Below, piece after piece: positions 10,695 to 22,376 of a stretch of DNA of 64,000 nucleotides (positions are counted from its first letter, which is position 1; every line of letters begins with the position of its first letter). A program made the translations under genes and the position numbers. Source of the DNA: Lolium rigidum. Lineage: Eukaryota; Streptophyta; Magnoliopsida; Poales; Poaceae. The notes beneath the pieces were generated by a model that saw only the letters and a program-made list of their open reading frames with translations, ran no database searches and was not told where the DNA came from. The stretch is taken from assembly GCF_022539505.1 (NCBI RefSeq), contig NC_061510.1, forward strand, positions 265,679,687 through 265,743,686, written 5' to 3'.

Positions 10695-12449
10695 TTAGGT
10701 AGTTGTTGTGGAAGTAGGAGGATCCATGTGGTCGACATGTCCGTCTTGGAGCAAGCATGGTGAGATATCATCATCTTCATGCACCATGTACATCTTCTCC
10801 ATGATCGGGAACTCGTCCTCCGTGGAACCTAGTGCAACATAAGAAGACACAAACGAGGGAGAGATTAATGTGTTAGCAAAAGCGATGTCCTCCATGGACC
10901 TATCATCTACCTCTCGCAACTCACTTTGTGTATCACTCATGTCCTCCAAATGGAAGCACTCAAACTCACATATGGGGTGGAAGTCACTCAACTCACTATC
11001 ACTCTCACTCAAGTGGGCTAAGTGGCTCTCATTCTCACATGGGATTGGTACCAACTCATCAATCAAGCATATAGGAGTAGGCTCGACTTTCTCATCTCCA
11101 TGCGCCTCCTTGGTTGAAGGGAAATTCCCATGCTCAACCATCTCAACTCCATGCGCCTCCGTAGGTGAAGGGAGAATCCCATGCTCACCATGCTCAACTC
11201 CATCGCCTCCCAAGTCATCCTCAAGCGGTGGCACCGTAGGGATGAGGAGAGCTAGGCTCGGATCCACATCCTCCTTGCGATGGCCTTGGAGTTCTTCATC
11301 TTGAAGTGTGGGCGCAATAGGCATTTTGGGGACTTGTGCTTGTAGCTTGTCGAAGTAGAGCGTCTTGGCACTTGGCGTTGTGCATTGCCATGCCACGTGA
11401 CCCTTGGCCTTGCACACCTCACATAGGAGATTGGGACATTCCCGTGGAGGGTGGCCTTGTTGCTTGCACTTGTAGCATCGTAGTCCATAGGCACGTGACG
11501 AGGTAGAGGCCATTGTGGTGGTGGCACAAGAGGTGGAAGTCGCCTTATGAGGAAGGTATGTTCGATGTGCACTTGCCATCCTTGGAGTGGTAGGCACCCT
11601 ATCATGGTGTTTGTCGCCTTCATGTCGAGGCTCTCGTCTTCGTGCATCATCACCATGGCTTGAGTGGTGTCGTCGAAGACTCGTGGAAGATGTTGGTCGA
11701 TGGCGATGATGAAGTGGCTTGTGGTGGCGAAGCTCATGTGGTGACGTATGTCGATGACGGTCCTTGCCATGCCGAGATGATGGCTCATGCGACTTGGGAT
11801 AGTGCTTGTGGCGCCTTGTGGAGCTTGGAGAAGAGTGTCGATGACGATCATGTTGGGGACGCTCTTGATGCTCCATATGATGAACTCGCCGTAGATGGTC
11901 ATGTGCATAAGCACTCTCATGGTGGCGCCTTGTGGAGCTCGGAGAAGTGTGTCGATGACGCTCATGATGGGGACGCTCTTGAAGATCCATATGATGGTGC
12001 CCTCGTGGAGGTCCTCCATCTTCATATGTAGCTCCATTTGCCAAGTAGTGGTATGTAGGAGCGCCGACGTTGCTCATGGTGGAGTCGAGGTGAGGCTCCG
12101 TCACGGTGTCGATGTCGTAGACGTGGCGTTGCTCCACCATGTCGTCCATGCTTGATGAACCATTGTCGATGTAGAGCTCGTCGAAGTTGTCCTCAAAGTG
12201 GTGCTCCACCATGTCATCCATGCTTGAGGAGCCATTGTCGATGTAGAGCTCCTCGATGTCGGAGATGTCGGTGATGCTTGGGGAGCCATGGTCGTTGTCG
12301 AGCTCCTCAATGTCGGAGATGTCGGTGATGCTTGGGGAGCCATAGTCGGAGTAGAGCTCCACATGTTCCTCCACATCCGCGGTGCTTGAGGAGGTATCTT
12401 CCTCGAAGTGCTCCATGTACTCCTCCGTATCTTCATCTTCGCTATCCAT
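10695..12449 (-). CDS. D ORF1 copy 2: acidic, RS/His-repeat, zinc-knuckle gag-like protein
   Basis: Encodes the same 584-residue protein as 5171-6925 with no residue difference that I can see: acidic tandem-repeat N-terminus, HRS-rich middle, CCHC knuckles at 325-338 and 343-356, and the same premature TAA relative to C. Identity across 1.7 kb means the duplication is very recent, or is kept uniform by recombination, or is an assembly duplication. Confidence 0.8.
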   Translation of the reverse strand: MDSEDEDTEEYMEHFEEDTSSSTADVEEHVELYSDYGSPSITDISDIEELDNDHGSPSITDISDIEELYIDNGSSSMDDMVEHHFEDNFDELYIDNGSSSMDDMVEQRHVYDIDTVTEPHLDSTMSNVGAPTYHYLANGATYEDGGPPRGHHHMDLQERPHHERHRHTSPSSTRRHHESAYAHDHLRRVHHMEHQERPQHDRHRHSSPSSTRRHKHYPKSHEPSSRHGKDRHRHTSPHELRHHKPLHHRHRPTSSTSLRRHHSSHGDDARRREPRHEGDKHHDRVPTTPRMASAHRTYLPHKATSTSCATTTMASTSSRAYGLRCYKCKQQGHPPRECPNLLCEVCKAKGHVAWQCTTPSAKTLYFDKLQAQVPKMPIAPTLQDEELQGHRKEDVDPSLALLIPTVPPLEDDLGGDGVEHGEHGILPSPTEAHGVEMVEHGNFPSTKEAHGDEKVEPTPICLIDELVPIPCENESHLAHLSESDSELSDFHPICEFECFHLEDMSDTQSELREVDDRSMEDIAFANTLISPSFVSSYVALGSTEDEFPIMEKMYMVHEDDDISPCLLQDGHVDHMDPPTSTTTT

Positions 12450-13715
12450 GTTAGCACGATGGTATCTATATGGTGTATGTTAGTGGAAGGAGACTACCTC
12501 GCAATCTTACCGTGGTATGACAAGATTGGGGTGATCCAACAAACCGAGAGTTAGAACAATTGTATCGGGCACTCACACAAAGACACACGCAAAAGCTAGC
12601 AAATATGGTGGTAGGTGAGTGTGGTGGAAAGCCAAAAGACGAAATCCGAAATCAAGTGTATTGTCAAGAGTGGTGGAAATCCAAAAATCAAATGTTAAAG
12701 CGATGATCACTATAAACACGGAAAAGATGTGGAACACACACACGAGATGAACGGGGTTAGTGCGACCAAGGAATGAGCGGAAAATTGTATGTACGGATGC
12801 TCGGTGTCACACTAACACAAGGAGAGGCAAAGCTTTGGTTGCAAAGGAAGAGACAACTAGATTCACACGCGGCCTCTCTTCTCGTATCTCTCTTTGCTTA
12901 AAAGCTTTTTCTCTTTTGTATATGTTGGCACTTTGCACTCGTTTGTATCTTTGGTGGCACTTGGACACTTTGTATGTATGGGCGTATGGATGTATGGATG
13001 TATGGATGTATGGTGCTACTCGCACTCTTTTTGTGTTTTTGGGGCTTTTTCACGCACTATGTTAGCGTTAGCCTCGCTTTTGCTATCTTGCCACACGAGT
13101 GTTTGCTTGGGTGCCTTACTCAACACGACACACACACCTCACAATGCGGGGCCACGTGCAATGTCTCGCAACACTAGACAAGCAATGCTCAATGGGATAG
13201 ATCGCAAAAGGAAGAGGGGTTACAAGGTGACAAGCTGCAAGTTATACCTGCGATGGTGGTGGTGGTGGAGATCGCCGGATGTCGAGGTCGAAGGGGCGCG
13301 AAGATGCGCCCGGTCTGGGGCCCGGTTGGACCGGAGCCTGGACCGGCCTGTCCGGTTTCCGGCCGGTCGGACCGGGTTCTGCGCCGGGCCGTCCGGTCTG
13401 TGGTCCGGTTGACCGGGCTGGAAACCGGGTTTCACGATTTGAAGCTTTCTCTCTCCTGTTCTTCCCCAAACCAAAACTAAATCGACCAAATCGAAGGGAA
13501 ACGATGGAATTGGAGGCTCAAAGTTTGGGGAATAGTAGATCAAGCACAACAACACCAAATCCACGGACCAAAACCACTCAAAACGCAACCAAATCACAGA
13601 TCGGTCAAGAGGCAATTTGGGGTTATTTTTGGGGATTTTTTGGAAAATTTTCTAGGGACGAAATTGGGTGGGTGGAGGGTCAAATCCGCGGAAACCAAAG
13701 GCTGCTGATACCATA
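12450..13715 (-). other. D leader, copy 2
   Basis: Untranslated leader equivalent to 6926-8191. It has the CCGGTC array at 13308-13432, the donor-like GGTATAACTTGC block near 13240, and the primer site TGGTATCAGCAGCC on the - strand at 13700-13713, two bases from LTR3. Confidence 0.7.
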
Positions 13716-14791
13716 TGATGAGGTCTAAGACCCCGTGTGTGGCCCGATCTTGCGGTTGACCCGAAATCCAAGGAGGGAGAGAGGGAGAGCGCGAAGAACA
13801 CGATGAACACGATGAACACGAAGAACTCACGCACGCACACCAACCCGATACAATCGATACTTACCCCCGTGGCTCGATGGACCACGCCAATAGAATCAAC
13901 CCGGGAGAGACGCGCGGTAGAATCCCGGAGTGAGAGATCGGTGAGGGAGATGAATCTAGGAGTGGGAGAGAGAGTGGGTAGCACTAGAATCTCACACTCA
14001 CAAATCCAATCATCCAACAAGGGTAGCCTTGATACAAAGGGGATGAAACCCTAGGGAGACAAAGCTCAAATCCATGTCTAAGCCTAAATCTTGTCTAAAG
14101 AGGTAAGGGGGTGCCTTGGGTCTATATATAGGCATACAAGGCCAGCAAGGGCGAACAGGTACGCGAATGGATAAGTTAAGGCAGTTTGGTGGGTCATTCC
14201 CGTCGGATCCGGTTTGGGGTCCGGTCCGACCGGGCTCGTGACCGGGCTGTCCGGTCAAGGGTCCGGTCTCGACCGGGCCTGTGACCGGGCTGTCCTGGTC
14301 AGGGGTCCGGTCGACCGGTTGGAAACCGGGAAAGCTGCGAGGTTTCCGGTCTTCGCCCGGCACGAGGGAGCTGCGCCGGTTGGGCGCCCGGTTGACCGGA
14401 CTCGGGACCGGACGGCCCGGTTGTGGGTCCGGTCCGACCGGGTCCCGGACCGGCCAGGCTGGGCCTCTTCCTCCCGCCTCTTCTTCCTCTTCCTTCTTCT
14501 CTTCTTTCCTTCTTCTTCTCCTCTTCCTTGCACCATGGGAGTTCCTTCTCTCTTGGTCCTTGTCGATGTCGGCACCTATAAACACAATGATGATAGGCAT
14601 GAGGTAGCATACCATTCACGTTGGTGTTGAGGTCGACCATAGAGAGGAAAGGGTTCACCTTGACATATATAGCGGGGGTTTGTGTTGTTGGTCCACTTGT
14701 GGGACTCCTTGGCCATGGTGTAGCGTCGACGATAGGCGGGGCTGCACTTGACGGTCTTGAGGTGGAGGTGTCCGAAGGCCACCCCGCATCA
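13716..14791 (-). repeat. Block D LTR3 (5' LTR)
   Basis: 1076 bp, TGATGAGGTC to CCGCATCA, nearly identical to LTR2. TATA-type motif at about 14126 on the - strand and motif array at 14206-14465. As the rightmost LTR of a - strand element it would drive transcription of copy 2. Confidence 0.92.
14206..14465. repeat. GACCGG/CCGGTC motif array, D LTR3
   Basis: Third LTR copy of the array, upstream of the TATA motif in transcription direction, with small indels relative to the other two. Confidence 0.85.
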
Positions 14792-14793
14792 AA

Positions 14794-16201
14794 TGTAGCA
14801 GCAGCTCACCAGCCAGGAACGTTCAGGTGGCCGGAAAAACACGCACACGAAGAGCCGTGAGCTTGGTGTTGATCTTGCGGTGGTTGGGAAGGTCTCTCGA
14901 GTTGGCGAAGTGGATGACGAGGTGCGGCGGATAACGGCGGCCGCGAGTGGTGTCCATCCCGTCTTGTTCCTCTTGCTCGGGTGGTAGCTACGGGTGAATG
15001 GAGGCAGCGGTACGACAGTCAACTCCGGCGAACTCCGGCGACAAATTCGCGGCGTCTACATGCTATGCAGATGGGGGAAAATGGTGAGAATGAGATGTAG
15101 ACCAAGGATGAGAGGTTGGTCAGGAAAAGAGGGTCTCGCGAGGTCTGAGATAACGGCGACATCAACCTTCGAAGCTCGGTGAGGGCGGCGGCAGCGCGAA
15201 CTTCGGCGAGAAATTTTGGCAGCCTCACGGTACCAAGATTAGGGTTTCGAAGTGTCAAAACCAGATAAGATTGTGGTTATTTATAGAGAGACTTTTCGTA
15301 GTAAATGGGCAACGAAATCCAAACTTAATCGGCCAAGAAATCGGAATATTTACGGAGTCTGTTTCGATTCGTACGTTTCCAGGATTGAGCTTCAGGTAGG
15401 TGATGACCGCGGGTCCCGCACGTTCAGAAAGAAAAGAAAAATCAAACCAAAACGCGGGCGTGCGTTGCTGGTGCTGCTTGCTAGCCTGCCTTGGCCGGCT
15501 TGCGCGGTGCGCCCGTATGTGCAGGACGTGGCTGCTGCCCGTTGATTGAGCTGCCTGGCCAATTTCGTTTTTTTAATTCTTTTTCTGATTTAGTTTTAAG
15601 TTTCAGTTTTAGGCATTCAAATTGACTCAAGTAAATTATGAAAAATTCGTAAAAAAAAAGTACTGTATCTGGACATCATGGAGCACTATTCCAGTACAAA
15701 TAAAAATACAGAAATATATTTTTATGCATTTGGCATATTAGCATATTAGGAAAACAAGAAACATACTTTAGATTTTATGAAAACATGTAATTAAAATATT
15801 TTCCGAAACTACAACTTTTGGTAGATTTTATTTCGACATGGATTATGATATTGAAGTTGAAATGACTCAAGTGACTTTATAAAATTAATTTTGGTCAAAA
15901 CCAAATTACGAAAATGTCATTATGCATATAACGCTTTATAGGACTACTTGTGCATTGATATTCGAAAATAACGTTTCAGCCTTTTATCTTAAATAAAATC
16001 TTATAGGATTTCAAATCCATAAAATAGAAATAGGTTTGCTTTGGAAATATTTTGAAAACAAATCTTTGTGAAAATGCCATTTTGGGAAAGAGTTTTTAAA
16101 TAAAACTCAAAAAAATTAGTTTCTTGTGAAATTTCAACAAAGACAAACAATTCAATCTACTTATTTAATAATTAAACATTTCAAATTTTCGGGATATTAC
16201 A
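14794..16201 (-). mobile_element. Probable LTR of another element (H)
   Basis: The right end reads GGGATATTACA, i.e. the - strand starts TGTAATATCCCG, a common grass gypsy LTR start. A TATA motif (CTATAAATAAC on the - strand, about 15275-15286) is followed by CTTCGAAACCCTAATC and a GC-rich transcribed part. The putative left end TGTAGCAGCAG abuts block D's LTR3, so TG...CA ends would give 1408 bp. ACATG at 16202-16206 would be the right target duplication; its partner should be in the gap. H sits inside Athila-like element F, and D sits at or in H. The left boundary is uncertain because D's own 5-bp flank overlaps it. Confidence 0.55.
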
Positions 16202-17433
16202 ACATGTAGATATATTATTCCATTATCTTTCTTTCTTGTTGGCTCATAAGCTTAAGATTGAATCATTTGTACTTCCAAGGAAGATTGCATGATTATTTTC
16301 TATCAAATGTATATTTGTTTGTTTTGCTCAACTCTTATGCTCGCTACCCAACCTTGCTAGCCAAAGACATGTACTGAGAGGGAATGTTTCTCGTGCATCC
16401 AAACCTTGAACCAAAACCCATGCCAATTGACTCCACCATATCTACCTATTAGCATTATTGCTATTCCAAGTATATTCATCATGTTTTTATTTATCTTCCA
16501 AATTAAATTTTGTCATGAGAAAATTAGTTAGTAAAGCTCTGACGAACTTGATGGTACATTTACTTTCTTGCACTTAATAAACTTGAGCCATTGTGACTCT
16601 CTTATGAAGATTATATGCTTGCAATTTGCGAGTTGGGAGTTAGCAGAACCATGCTTTCATGGGGCACGCTTTCAACATTGCACTTATTCCTATTTAGTTG
16701 ATATCCTGTTCTTTTGTTTATGGATGCCTAGCGCTGCGAAATAAAATGGAAACTTGTAAGTCCATGGAGTTTGTATATGTGTTAGACAAACACCTGGGTG
16801 GCCAACTTAAGCCATGCATCATTCATGGTGGAAATTTACAGCGAACCATAGTGAGCATTCTATGACGCATCTTCAATAAAAAGTTATTCCCATAGTAAAT
16901 AAAAGGATTGCCGAGATGCTCATTGTCTGTTTGTCTTGTCATTTTGGTATGGGATTGCTCCTATAGGCAGGAGTACTTCAATATCATGGGGCAAGAGGTA
17001 TCCCGTTGGAGTTCTCGATGATACATGTATACTTGCAGTGACAATAATTTATTTGGGACCTAAGTTGAGTAGCATGAGGTTTAGGTACTCGTATTCAAGG
17101 GGCACGAGATTTCAACTTGTGATTTGTCAAGCATATAACTTATATTTGCCCTCACATTAACTTTAACCATTCAAGATGCTTATGATAGATGTAATGAGAA
17201 CTCAAAGCTAATGAGTACCATACTTTTTGGAAGGTTTATAAAACTTGTTAATCTTGCTTCCTCTGTAAAGAGCCTATCTTTTACTTTTATGTTGAGTCAG
17301 CAAACCTATTTCCCTCTATCTCAAGCAAGCATTTGAGTTGTTGTGATCCAACCATTTGAGTTGTTGTGATCCAACCTATTTCCCTCTATCTCAGATTCGC
17401 TTGGGGACAAGCAAGGTCTAAGCTTGGGGGAGT
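16202..17433 (+). mobile_element. Athila-like element F, right internal piece
   Basis: Noncoding 3' internal region homologous to 38905-39320 of A2, with the shared block ACCTTGCTAGCC...GAGAGGGAAT...CATGCATCCAAA. It resumes F after the H/D insertions and ends in the purine tract AAGCTTGGGGGAGT at 17420-17433 against the LTR. No coding region. Confidence 0.75.
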
Positions 17434-17496
17434 TGATACGTCTAATTTGCATCATTATTTTATATCATAATTTACCGTTATTGATTGATATATTTA

Positions 17497-18561
17497 CGAT
17501 AAGGGGTTGCCCGATCTTCTCGAGTAGCGACGGGTGGTGATGAACACACGGTGTATGCGGCGGAGGGAATTGATGATATGAGGTAGATAACTTGTATGAC
17601 GCCGACGAAGTCTCTCGATTGATTCCTGTAGCCAATGCAACGAACCCAACCATGCAAGATATTCGCAACTCCACACACTTGCGCACGTAGCCGCCGACCA
17701 CGAAGCGGTAGATTGCAATCTTCTAATCCCCAATGGAACAACAGATCACACAAACTTTCAGTAGCATAAAACTCCAGATCGCAACAAATTGGAGAGTTGG
17801 GATTCAATAGTTTTGCATAGCAAACAACTAAGAACTAGGGTTTATCTTAAACGTGGTCTAAAGCTAGTTTGGGGGCGTCCTGGGCACTTATATAGGAGTT
17901 CAGGACGACCTCAGGTCGAAAAAGCACGAAAATAACCGACCCAGAATAGATCTGGTCGAGACGGACTCGGACTCGGCCGGTCCGGAGGCGGTCGGCCGGA
18001 CCTGGGACCGGGCAGGCCGGTTCAAACCGGGCGTGGCGCAAACCGGGTGCTGGATTTGCTCTGCAGTACATCGCCCCGTTTCCATCAGTTTGTTGTCCGG
18101 TTGGCACCGGGTTGGATCCGGCGTGTGGTCCGGTTGGACCGGGCCAGGGACCGGGCGCGCCGGCGTGGCGGCCGGTCTGACCGGATGCTGGGTCGGCCTG
18201 GACTTCTTCTTCCTGTCTCACGCATGCCTCCCGCTCCTCCCTCGCGCGTCCATGGAATATATTCATGTCCAGCTCTGTGTCCAGCTTCACGTCCATCTTC
18301 ACGTCCAGCTGCTCCTCTCCTCCTCGTGCGATGCTTGCTCCCTCCTCATACCTGATCATACATAAGTAATAACACTTAGGTAGTATAAAGTTCTCATCAA
18401 TCAAAGTATCGTTTAGGAACAAGTTCACCCGTTGTTTAAGTAGCTTCGCACGAGCCCTTGTAATAGGTCCAATCCTGACTTCATTGGACTTGAGCTTCAC
18501 AGCAGGATCATCTTCAACTAGCAATGACGGAGGTACTAGTGAGGTAGGGATGTCCTCATCA
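17497..18561 (-). mobile_element. Solo LTR E, relative of C/D LTRs
   Basis: A 1065-bp LTR inserted in F's LTR, with near-matching target duplications ATTTA (17492-17496) and ATTTC (18562-18566). The - strand starts TGATGAGGACATCC and shares the CCCGATCTTC and GATGAACAC blocks with C and D LTRs. It encodes the polyprotein-tail motif GPITRARAKLL at about 18440-18472 and has a TATA motif (CCTATATAAG, about 17888-17897). A CCGGTC/GACCGG array at 17945-18190 lies upstream of the TATA. No internal region is present. Both TSD and LTR ends carry substitutions, so it is older than C or D. Confidence 0.8.
17945..18190. repeat. CCGGTC/GACCGG-type array in solo LTR E
   Basis: Scattered copies of CCGGTT, CCGGTC, GACCGG and CCGGAC in about 245 bp just upstream of the TATA motif, the same position as in the C and D LTRs and the same vocabulary as D. 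Confidence 0.75.
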
Positions 18562-19387
18562 ATTTCATATTTAGAGGTGATACTTATGTCATTCCATCTA
18601 TTTTTTTCATGTTTGAAGATTATTGGAGAATTAACCGCCGGAGCCGGAGTTCTCGCTGGAAAAAGGACCATCAAAACACTATATTCCTGAAAAACAACAA
18701 TTCCCAGAAAATATACAGAAACACCTATTTTGCCAGATGATGGAGGAAGCCAGAAGGGGAGGCAGAGATGGGCCAGGAGGGGCCCAGACCACCCATAGGC
18801 GCGGGCCACCCCTGGCCGCGCCTAGGCCTAGTCTGGGCTCCCTGGCCCACCTCTAACATCGCCCACCATCGCTACGGGGCGGAGAACCGAGAGAGAAAAG
18901 CTCTCGGCGAGGCATAATTCTATAGGGGAAATTCCTTCCCGGAGGGGGGAAATCATCGCCATCGTCACCGCCATCGAGCTAGACTTCGTCAGGATCATCG
19001 TCACCATCATATCCACCACCAGTACCATCATCACCACCGTCTCCACACCGTCCCGCTGTAACATCTTGGGTTTGATACTTGTCTAGTACATAGGGGAAAC
19101 TTTCCTGGTGTTGATTACTCCTTGTAGTTGATGCTATTGAGTGGAACCATTGAATTAAGGTTTATGTCCAGATTGTTATTCATCATTATATCACCTATGA
19201 TTATGATCCATATGATGTCTCGTGAGTAGTTCGTTTAGTTTTTGAGGACATGGGAGAAGTCACGCTATTAGTAGTGGAACTATGTTGAGTAATATGCAAT
19301 GATTTGATATTTAAGTTGTGGTGCGATTCTTCTAGTGTGTCATGTGAACGTCGACTACATGATACTTCACCTTTATGGGCCTAGGGG

Positions 19388-20318
19388 TGATGAGGACATC
19401 ACATCTATTGATACAACCGATGTACCTATAGCCACACAAATACAAGGACCAATCACTCGAGCTCGTGCCAAACAACTTAACTATCAGGTACTTTCGTTTC
19501 TTGGAACTGTTCCTCATATACATGAGAATATGATGCTGCCTAAATCAGATATGTTTTGTTACTCTTAGGAATGATGGACCTAGCATGGATGAGGAGGACA
19601 AGCATTGGAGCATGATCACACATGGAGGAGATGGCAGCAAGCACTTGAGGATTGAAGATGATGCCACAAGTGGAGATTTCGGAACTTTGAAGCCACCATA
19701 AGAAGAGATGAAGACATGGACGAAATATAGAGTTCTCTACTTCATAATTTCGTCCACAGCTTAATATGGTGCTGCGTCACCTTTAGTTTTGGGCCAGGCC
19801 CATGTCATTTTCGCAGGAATTAAGTCAGCCACTTTTTAGAGTCCGTATTGAAGGGGGAAAGGCCTTCTAGGGTTTGGTTCGGCCACCATACGTATGGCTA
19901 GTCGAAACCCCACCTTTTCCTCCTTTAAATACCCCCATAGCCGTCACGTTTAGACTCGGATTTTGATTAGACTAAAAGTTAGCCGTTGCTGCAACTCTCG
20001 TGTACTTCTTTTGAGGCCAACGCCCAGAACAAGACCGACTATTCGGAATCCCACCTTTTCAATAAAGCTTTCATCTATATCCGCAATACTTCGATTGCAA
20101 TATTAGTTCTTACTTGTTCTCGATTTCGGGTAGGAATTAAGACCCTCGTTGGTCGGGCTGATCGTGCATCCGCAAGATCGGTAACTCCCGAAGATTGTCC
20201 TAGCGATTGCATTGGCGCACGAGCTTTGCACGTGTAGTCGGATCGTCAAGCACGAACTCCACCAACAAATCGACATTATCTTACTCTCATCGAAAGATCG
20301 GCCACCTTTGCCCTATCA
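19388..20318 (+). repeat. 5' LTR of gypsy-type element G
   Basis: 931 bp, TGATGAGGACATC to GCCCTATCA, inserted in F's LTR after AGGGG (19383-19387). The first part encodes a polyprotein tail with GPITRARAKQLNYQV (19447-19491), ending in frame at about 19568; in the 3' LTR this would be the end of pol. TATA-like CCTTTAAATACC lies at about 19921. No 3' LTR copy is in the window, so it runs beyond the second gap or is truncated. Confidence 0.8.
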
Positions 20319-20320
20319 AG

Positions 20321-20330
20321 TGGTATCAGA
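20321..20330 (+). promoter_or_regulatory. Primer binding site of G
   Basis: TGGTATCAGA two bases after the LTR, matching the start of the initiator-Met tRNA primer site, then diverging. Confidence 0.75.
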
Positions 20331-20665
20331 TTTCAGGTTGCTCGGTGAGATTTTACTGTTTTCCTAGTGTAGATTGCATCTGCCATCATACCCATAAACC
20401 ACGAAAAAGCCAAAAAAATTAAATACGAGTTCGGGTTTAGATCATATCGTCTCATAAACCCCCTGCCACGCCTTGCATTGTCCTTTCAGTTTTGCATAGT
20501 TGAATTTGTGTACGCATCTTCGTGTCGAGTTGCTTGGTCTTAGCGTCTAGTTCCTTTAGAGTTTCGGGTTCTGGTCATAGTAGTTACGCCGGCGCCGCAT
20601 ACTCGCATCGCTCGCAGATCATCACCCACCATATACACCCACCAGATCGCCGCCGCTCGCACCAT
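20331..20665 (+). other. G leader, left part
   Basis: Untranslated leader of G, interrupted at ACCAT (20661-20665) by A1. No ORF or structure beyond the start of a CCACCATATACACCCACC-type repeat that continues at 50491. Confidence 0.7.
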
Positions 20666-22376
20666 TGATGTCTACGGGTGCTTCTATTCTTGTAGACAGT
20701 GTTGGGCCTCCAAGAGCAGAGGTTTGTAGAACAGCAGCAAGTTTCCCTTAAGTGGATCACCCAAGGTTTATCGAACTCAGGGAGGAAGAGGTCAAAGATA
20801 TCCCTCTCATGCAACCACTGCAACCACAAAGCAAGAAGTCTCTTGTGTCCCCAACACACCTAATAGGTGCACTAGTTCGGCGAAGAGATAGTGAAATACG
20901 GGTGGTATAAATAAGTATGAGCGAGTGGCAATGGCACCGGAAAAGTGCTTTGCCCGGGACGATAAACAAGCGATAGTAACGCAGCAGTAGTAACGCGATA
21001 GAAATAGTAAACAAGCAGCGATAGCGATATTTAGGAACAAGGCCTAGGGATTAGACTTTCACTAGTGGACACTCTCAACTTTGATCACATAACGAGAATA
21101 GATAAATGCATACTCTACACTCTCTTGTTGGATGATGAACACCACTAATTGCGTAGGATTACACGAACCCTCAATGCCGGAGTTAACAAGCTCCACAATA
21201 TTCAATGTTCATATTTAAATAACCTTAGAGTGCATGACGAGATCAACACAACTAAACCAAGTACTAACATAGCATGCACGCTGTCACCTTCACACTATGT
21301 AGGAGGAATAGATCACATCAATACCATCATAGCAATAGTTAACTTCATAATCTACAAGAGATCATAATCATAGCCTACGCCAAGTACTAACACGGATGCA
21401 CACACTGTCACCATTACACCGTGCGGGAGGAATAAACTACTTTAATAACATCACTAGAGTAGCACATGGATAAATTGTGATACAAAACACATTGCAATCA
21501 TAAAGGGATATAAATAAGCACTTCACTATGCCATTCATAACGGTGAATAAGTATTCTGTGAAATATAGCCTAAGAGACCCACACGGTGCACACACTGTCA
21601 CCTTTACACACGTGGGACAAGGAGTCTCCGGAGATCACATAAGTAAAACCCACTTGACTAGCATAATGACATCTAGATTACAAGCACCATCATATGAATC
21701 TCAATCATGTAAGGCAGCTCATGAGATTATTGTATTGAAGCACATATGAGAGAGATTAACCACATAGCTACCGGTACGGCCCCGAGCCTCGATGGAGAAC
21801 TACTCCCTCCTCATGGGAGACAGCAGCGGTGATGAAGATGGCGGTGGTGTCGATGGAGGAGCCTTCCGGGGGCACTTCCCCGTCCCGGCGGCGTGCCGGA
21901 ACAGAGACTCCTGTCCCCCAGATCTTGGCTTCGCGATGGCGGCGGCTCTGGAAGGTTTCTCGTCCGTGGCTTTTCCGTATGGAGGTTTTAGGTCTGGGAC
22001 CTTTTTATAGGCGAAGAGGCGGCGTCAGAAGGTCGAAGGGGCGACGACACCATAGGGCCGCGCGGCCAGGGGGTGGGCCGCGCCACCCTATCATCCGGGG
22101 GCCACGTGGCCCCCCTGCGCGGCTCTCGGGTGTTCTGGATGCTTCCGGGCAAAATAGGAACACAGGCGTTGATTTCGTCCAATTCGAGAATATTTCGTTA
22201 CTAGGATTTACGAAACCAAAAACGACAGAAAACGACAAGCGGCACTTCGGCATCTTGTTAATAGGTTAGTTCCAGAAAATGCATAAATATGACATAAAGT
22301 GTGCATAAAACATGTAGATATCATCAATAATGTGGCATGGAACATAAGAAATTATCGATACGTCGGAGACGTATCG
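20666..22376 (-). repeat. A1 3' LTR (left)
   Basis: 1711 bp; - strand TGATACGTCTCCGACG... to ...GTAGACATCA. The outer end is TG on the plus strand; the inner end is CG instead of CA (22376). TATA motif CTATAAAAAGG on the - strand at about 22002-22012. Differences from the right LTR are mostly CAG/CTG here versus CGG/CCG there. The plus-strand open frames at 21792-22269 are LTR sequence. Confidence 0.95.

Larger units (their letters stand above)
9269..13715 (-). mobile_element. Block D internal copy 2
   Basis: 4447 bp, versus 4451 bp for copy 1. By eye the central ~3.9 kb is identical to copy 1. The few differences cluster at the ends: the purine tract (four bases shorter) and the leader at 13230-13680 (single-base indels and a few substitutions). 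Confidence 0.9.
2751..14791 (-). mobile_element. Gypsy-type block D: LTR-internal-LTR-internal-LTR
   Basis: Three LTR copies (2751-3740 cut by the gap, 8192-9268, 13716-14791) enclose two nearly identical internal regions (3741-8191 and 9269-13715), offset by 5524 bp. Transcription is on the - strand: the Met-type primer site lies just left of each of LTR2 and LTR3, and the purine tract adjoins LTR1 and LTR2. Each internal region has a 584-codon gag-like ORF and a decayed ORF with RT-like sequence. No complete pol is present, so the element is non-autonomous. The 5 bp after LTR3 (AATGT, 14792-14796) would be the target duplication, but the left partner is lost in the gap. Confidence 0.9.
17434..19387 (+). 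repeat. 3' LTR of F (TGATACGTCTAATTTG type), interrupted
   Basis: Starts TGATACGTC at 17434 after the purine tract. Interrupted by solo LTR E (17497-18561 plus duplicated bases) and resumes at about 18562 with ATTTCATATTTAGAGG. It runs through GATACTTGTCTAGTAC and AGTAGTTCGTTTAG blocks to ATGGGCCTAGGGG, where element G is inserted at 19388. The far end of the LTR is not in the window. No ORF of note; the 18484-18690 and 18828-19064 frames are LTR sequence. Confidence 0.8.

Noticed and set aside
16202..17433. Host gene between H and the F LTR
   Set aside because: Sequence aligns with the noncoding 3' internal region of A2; the 16936-17160 frame has no domain.
17847..18809. 320-codon - strand frame as a host gene
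   Set aside because: It spans F LTR sequence and solo LTR E; the recognisable part (GPITRARAK) is a retrotransposon polyprotein tail and the rest is LTR and motif array.
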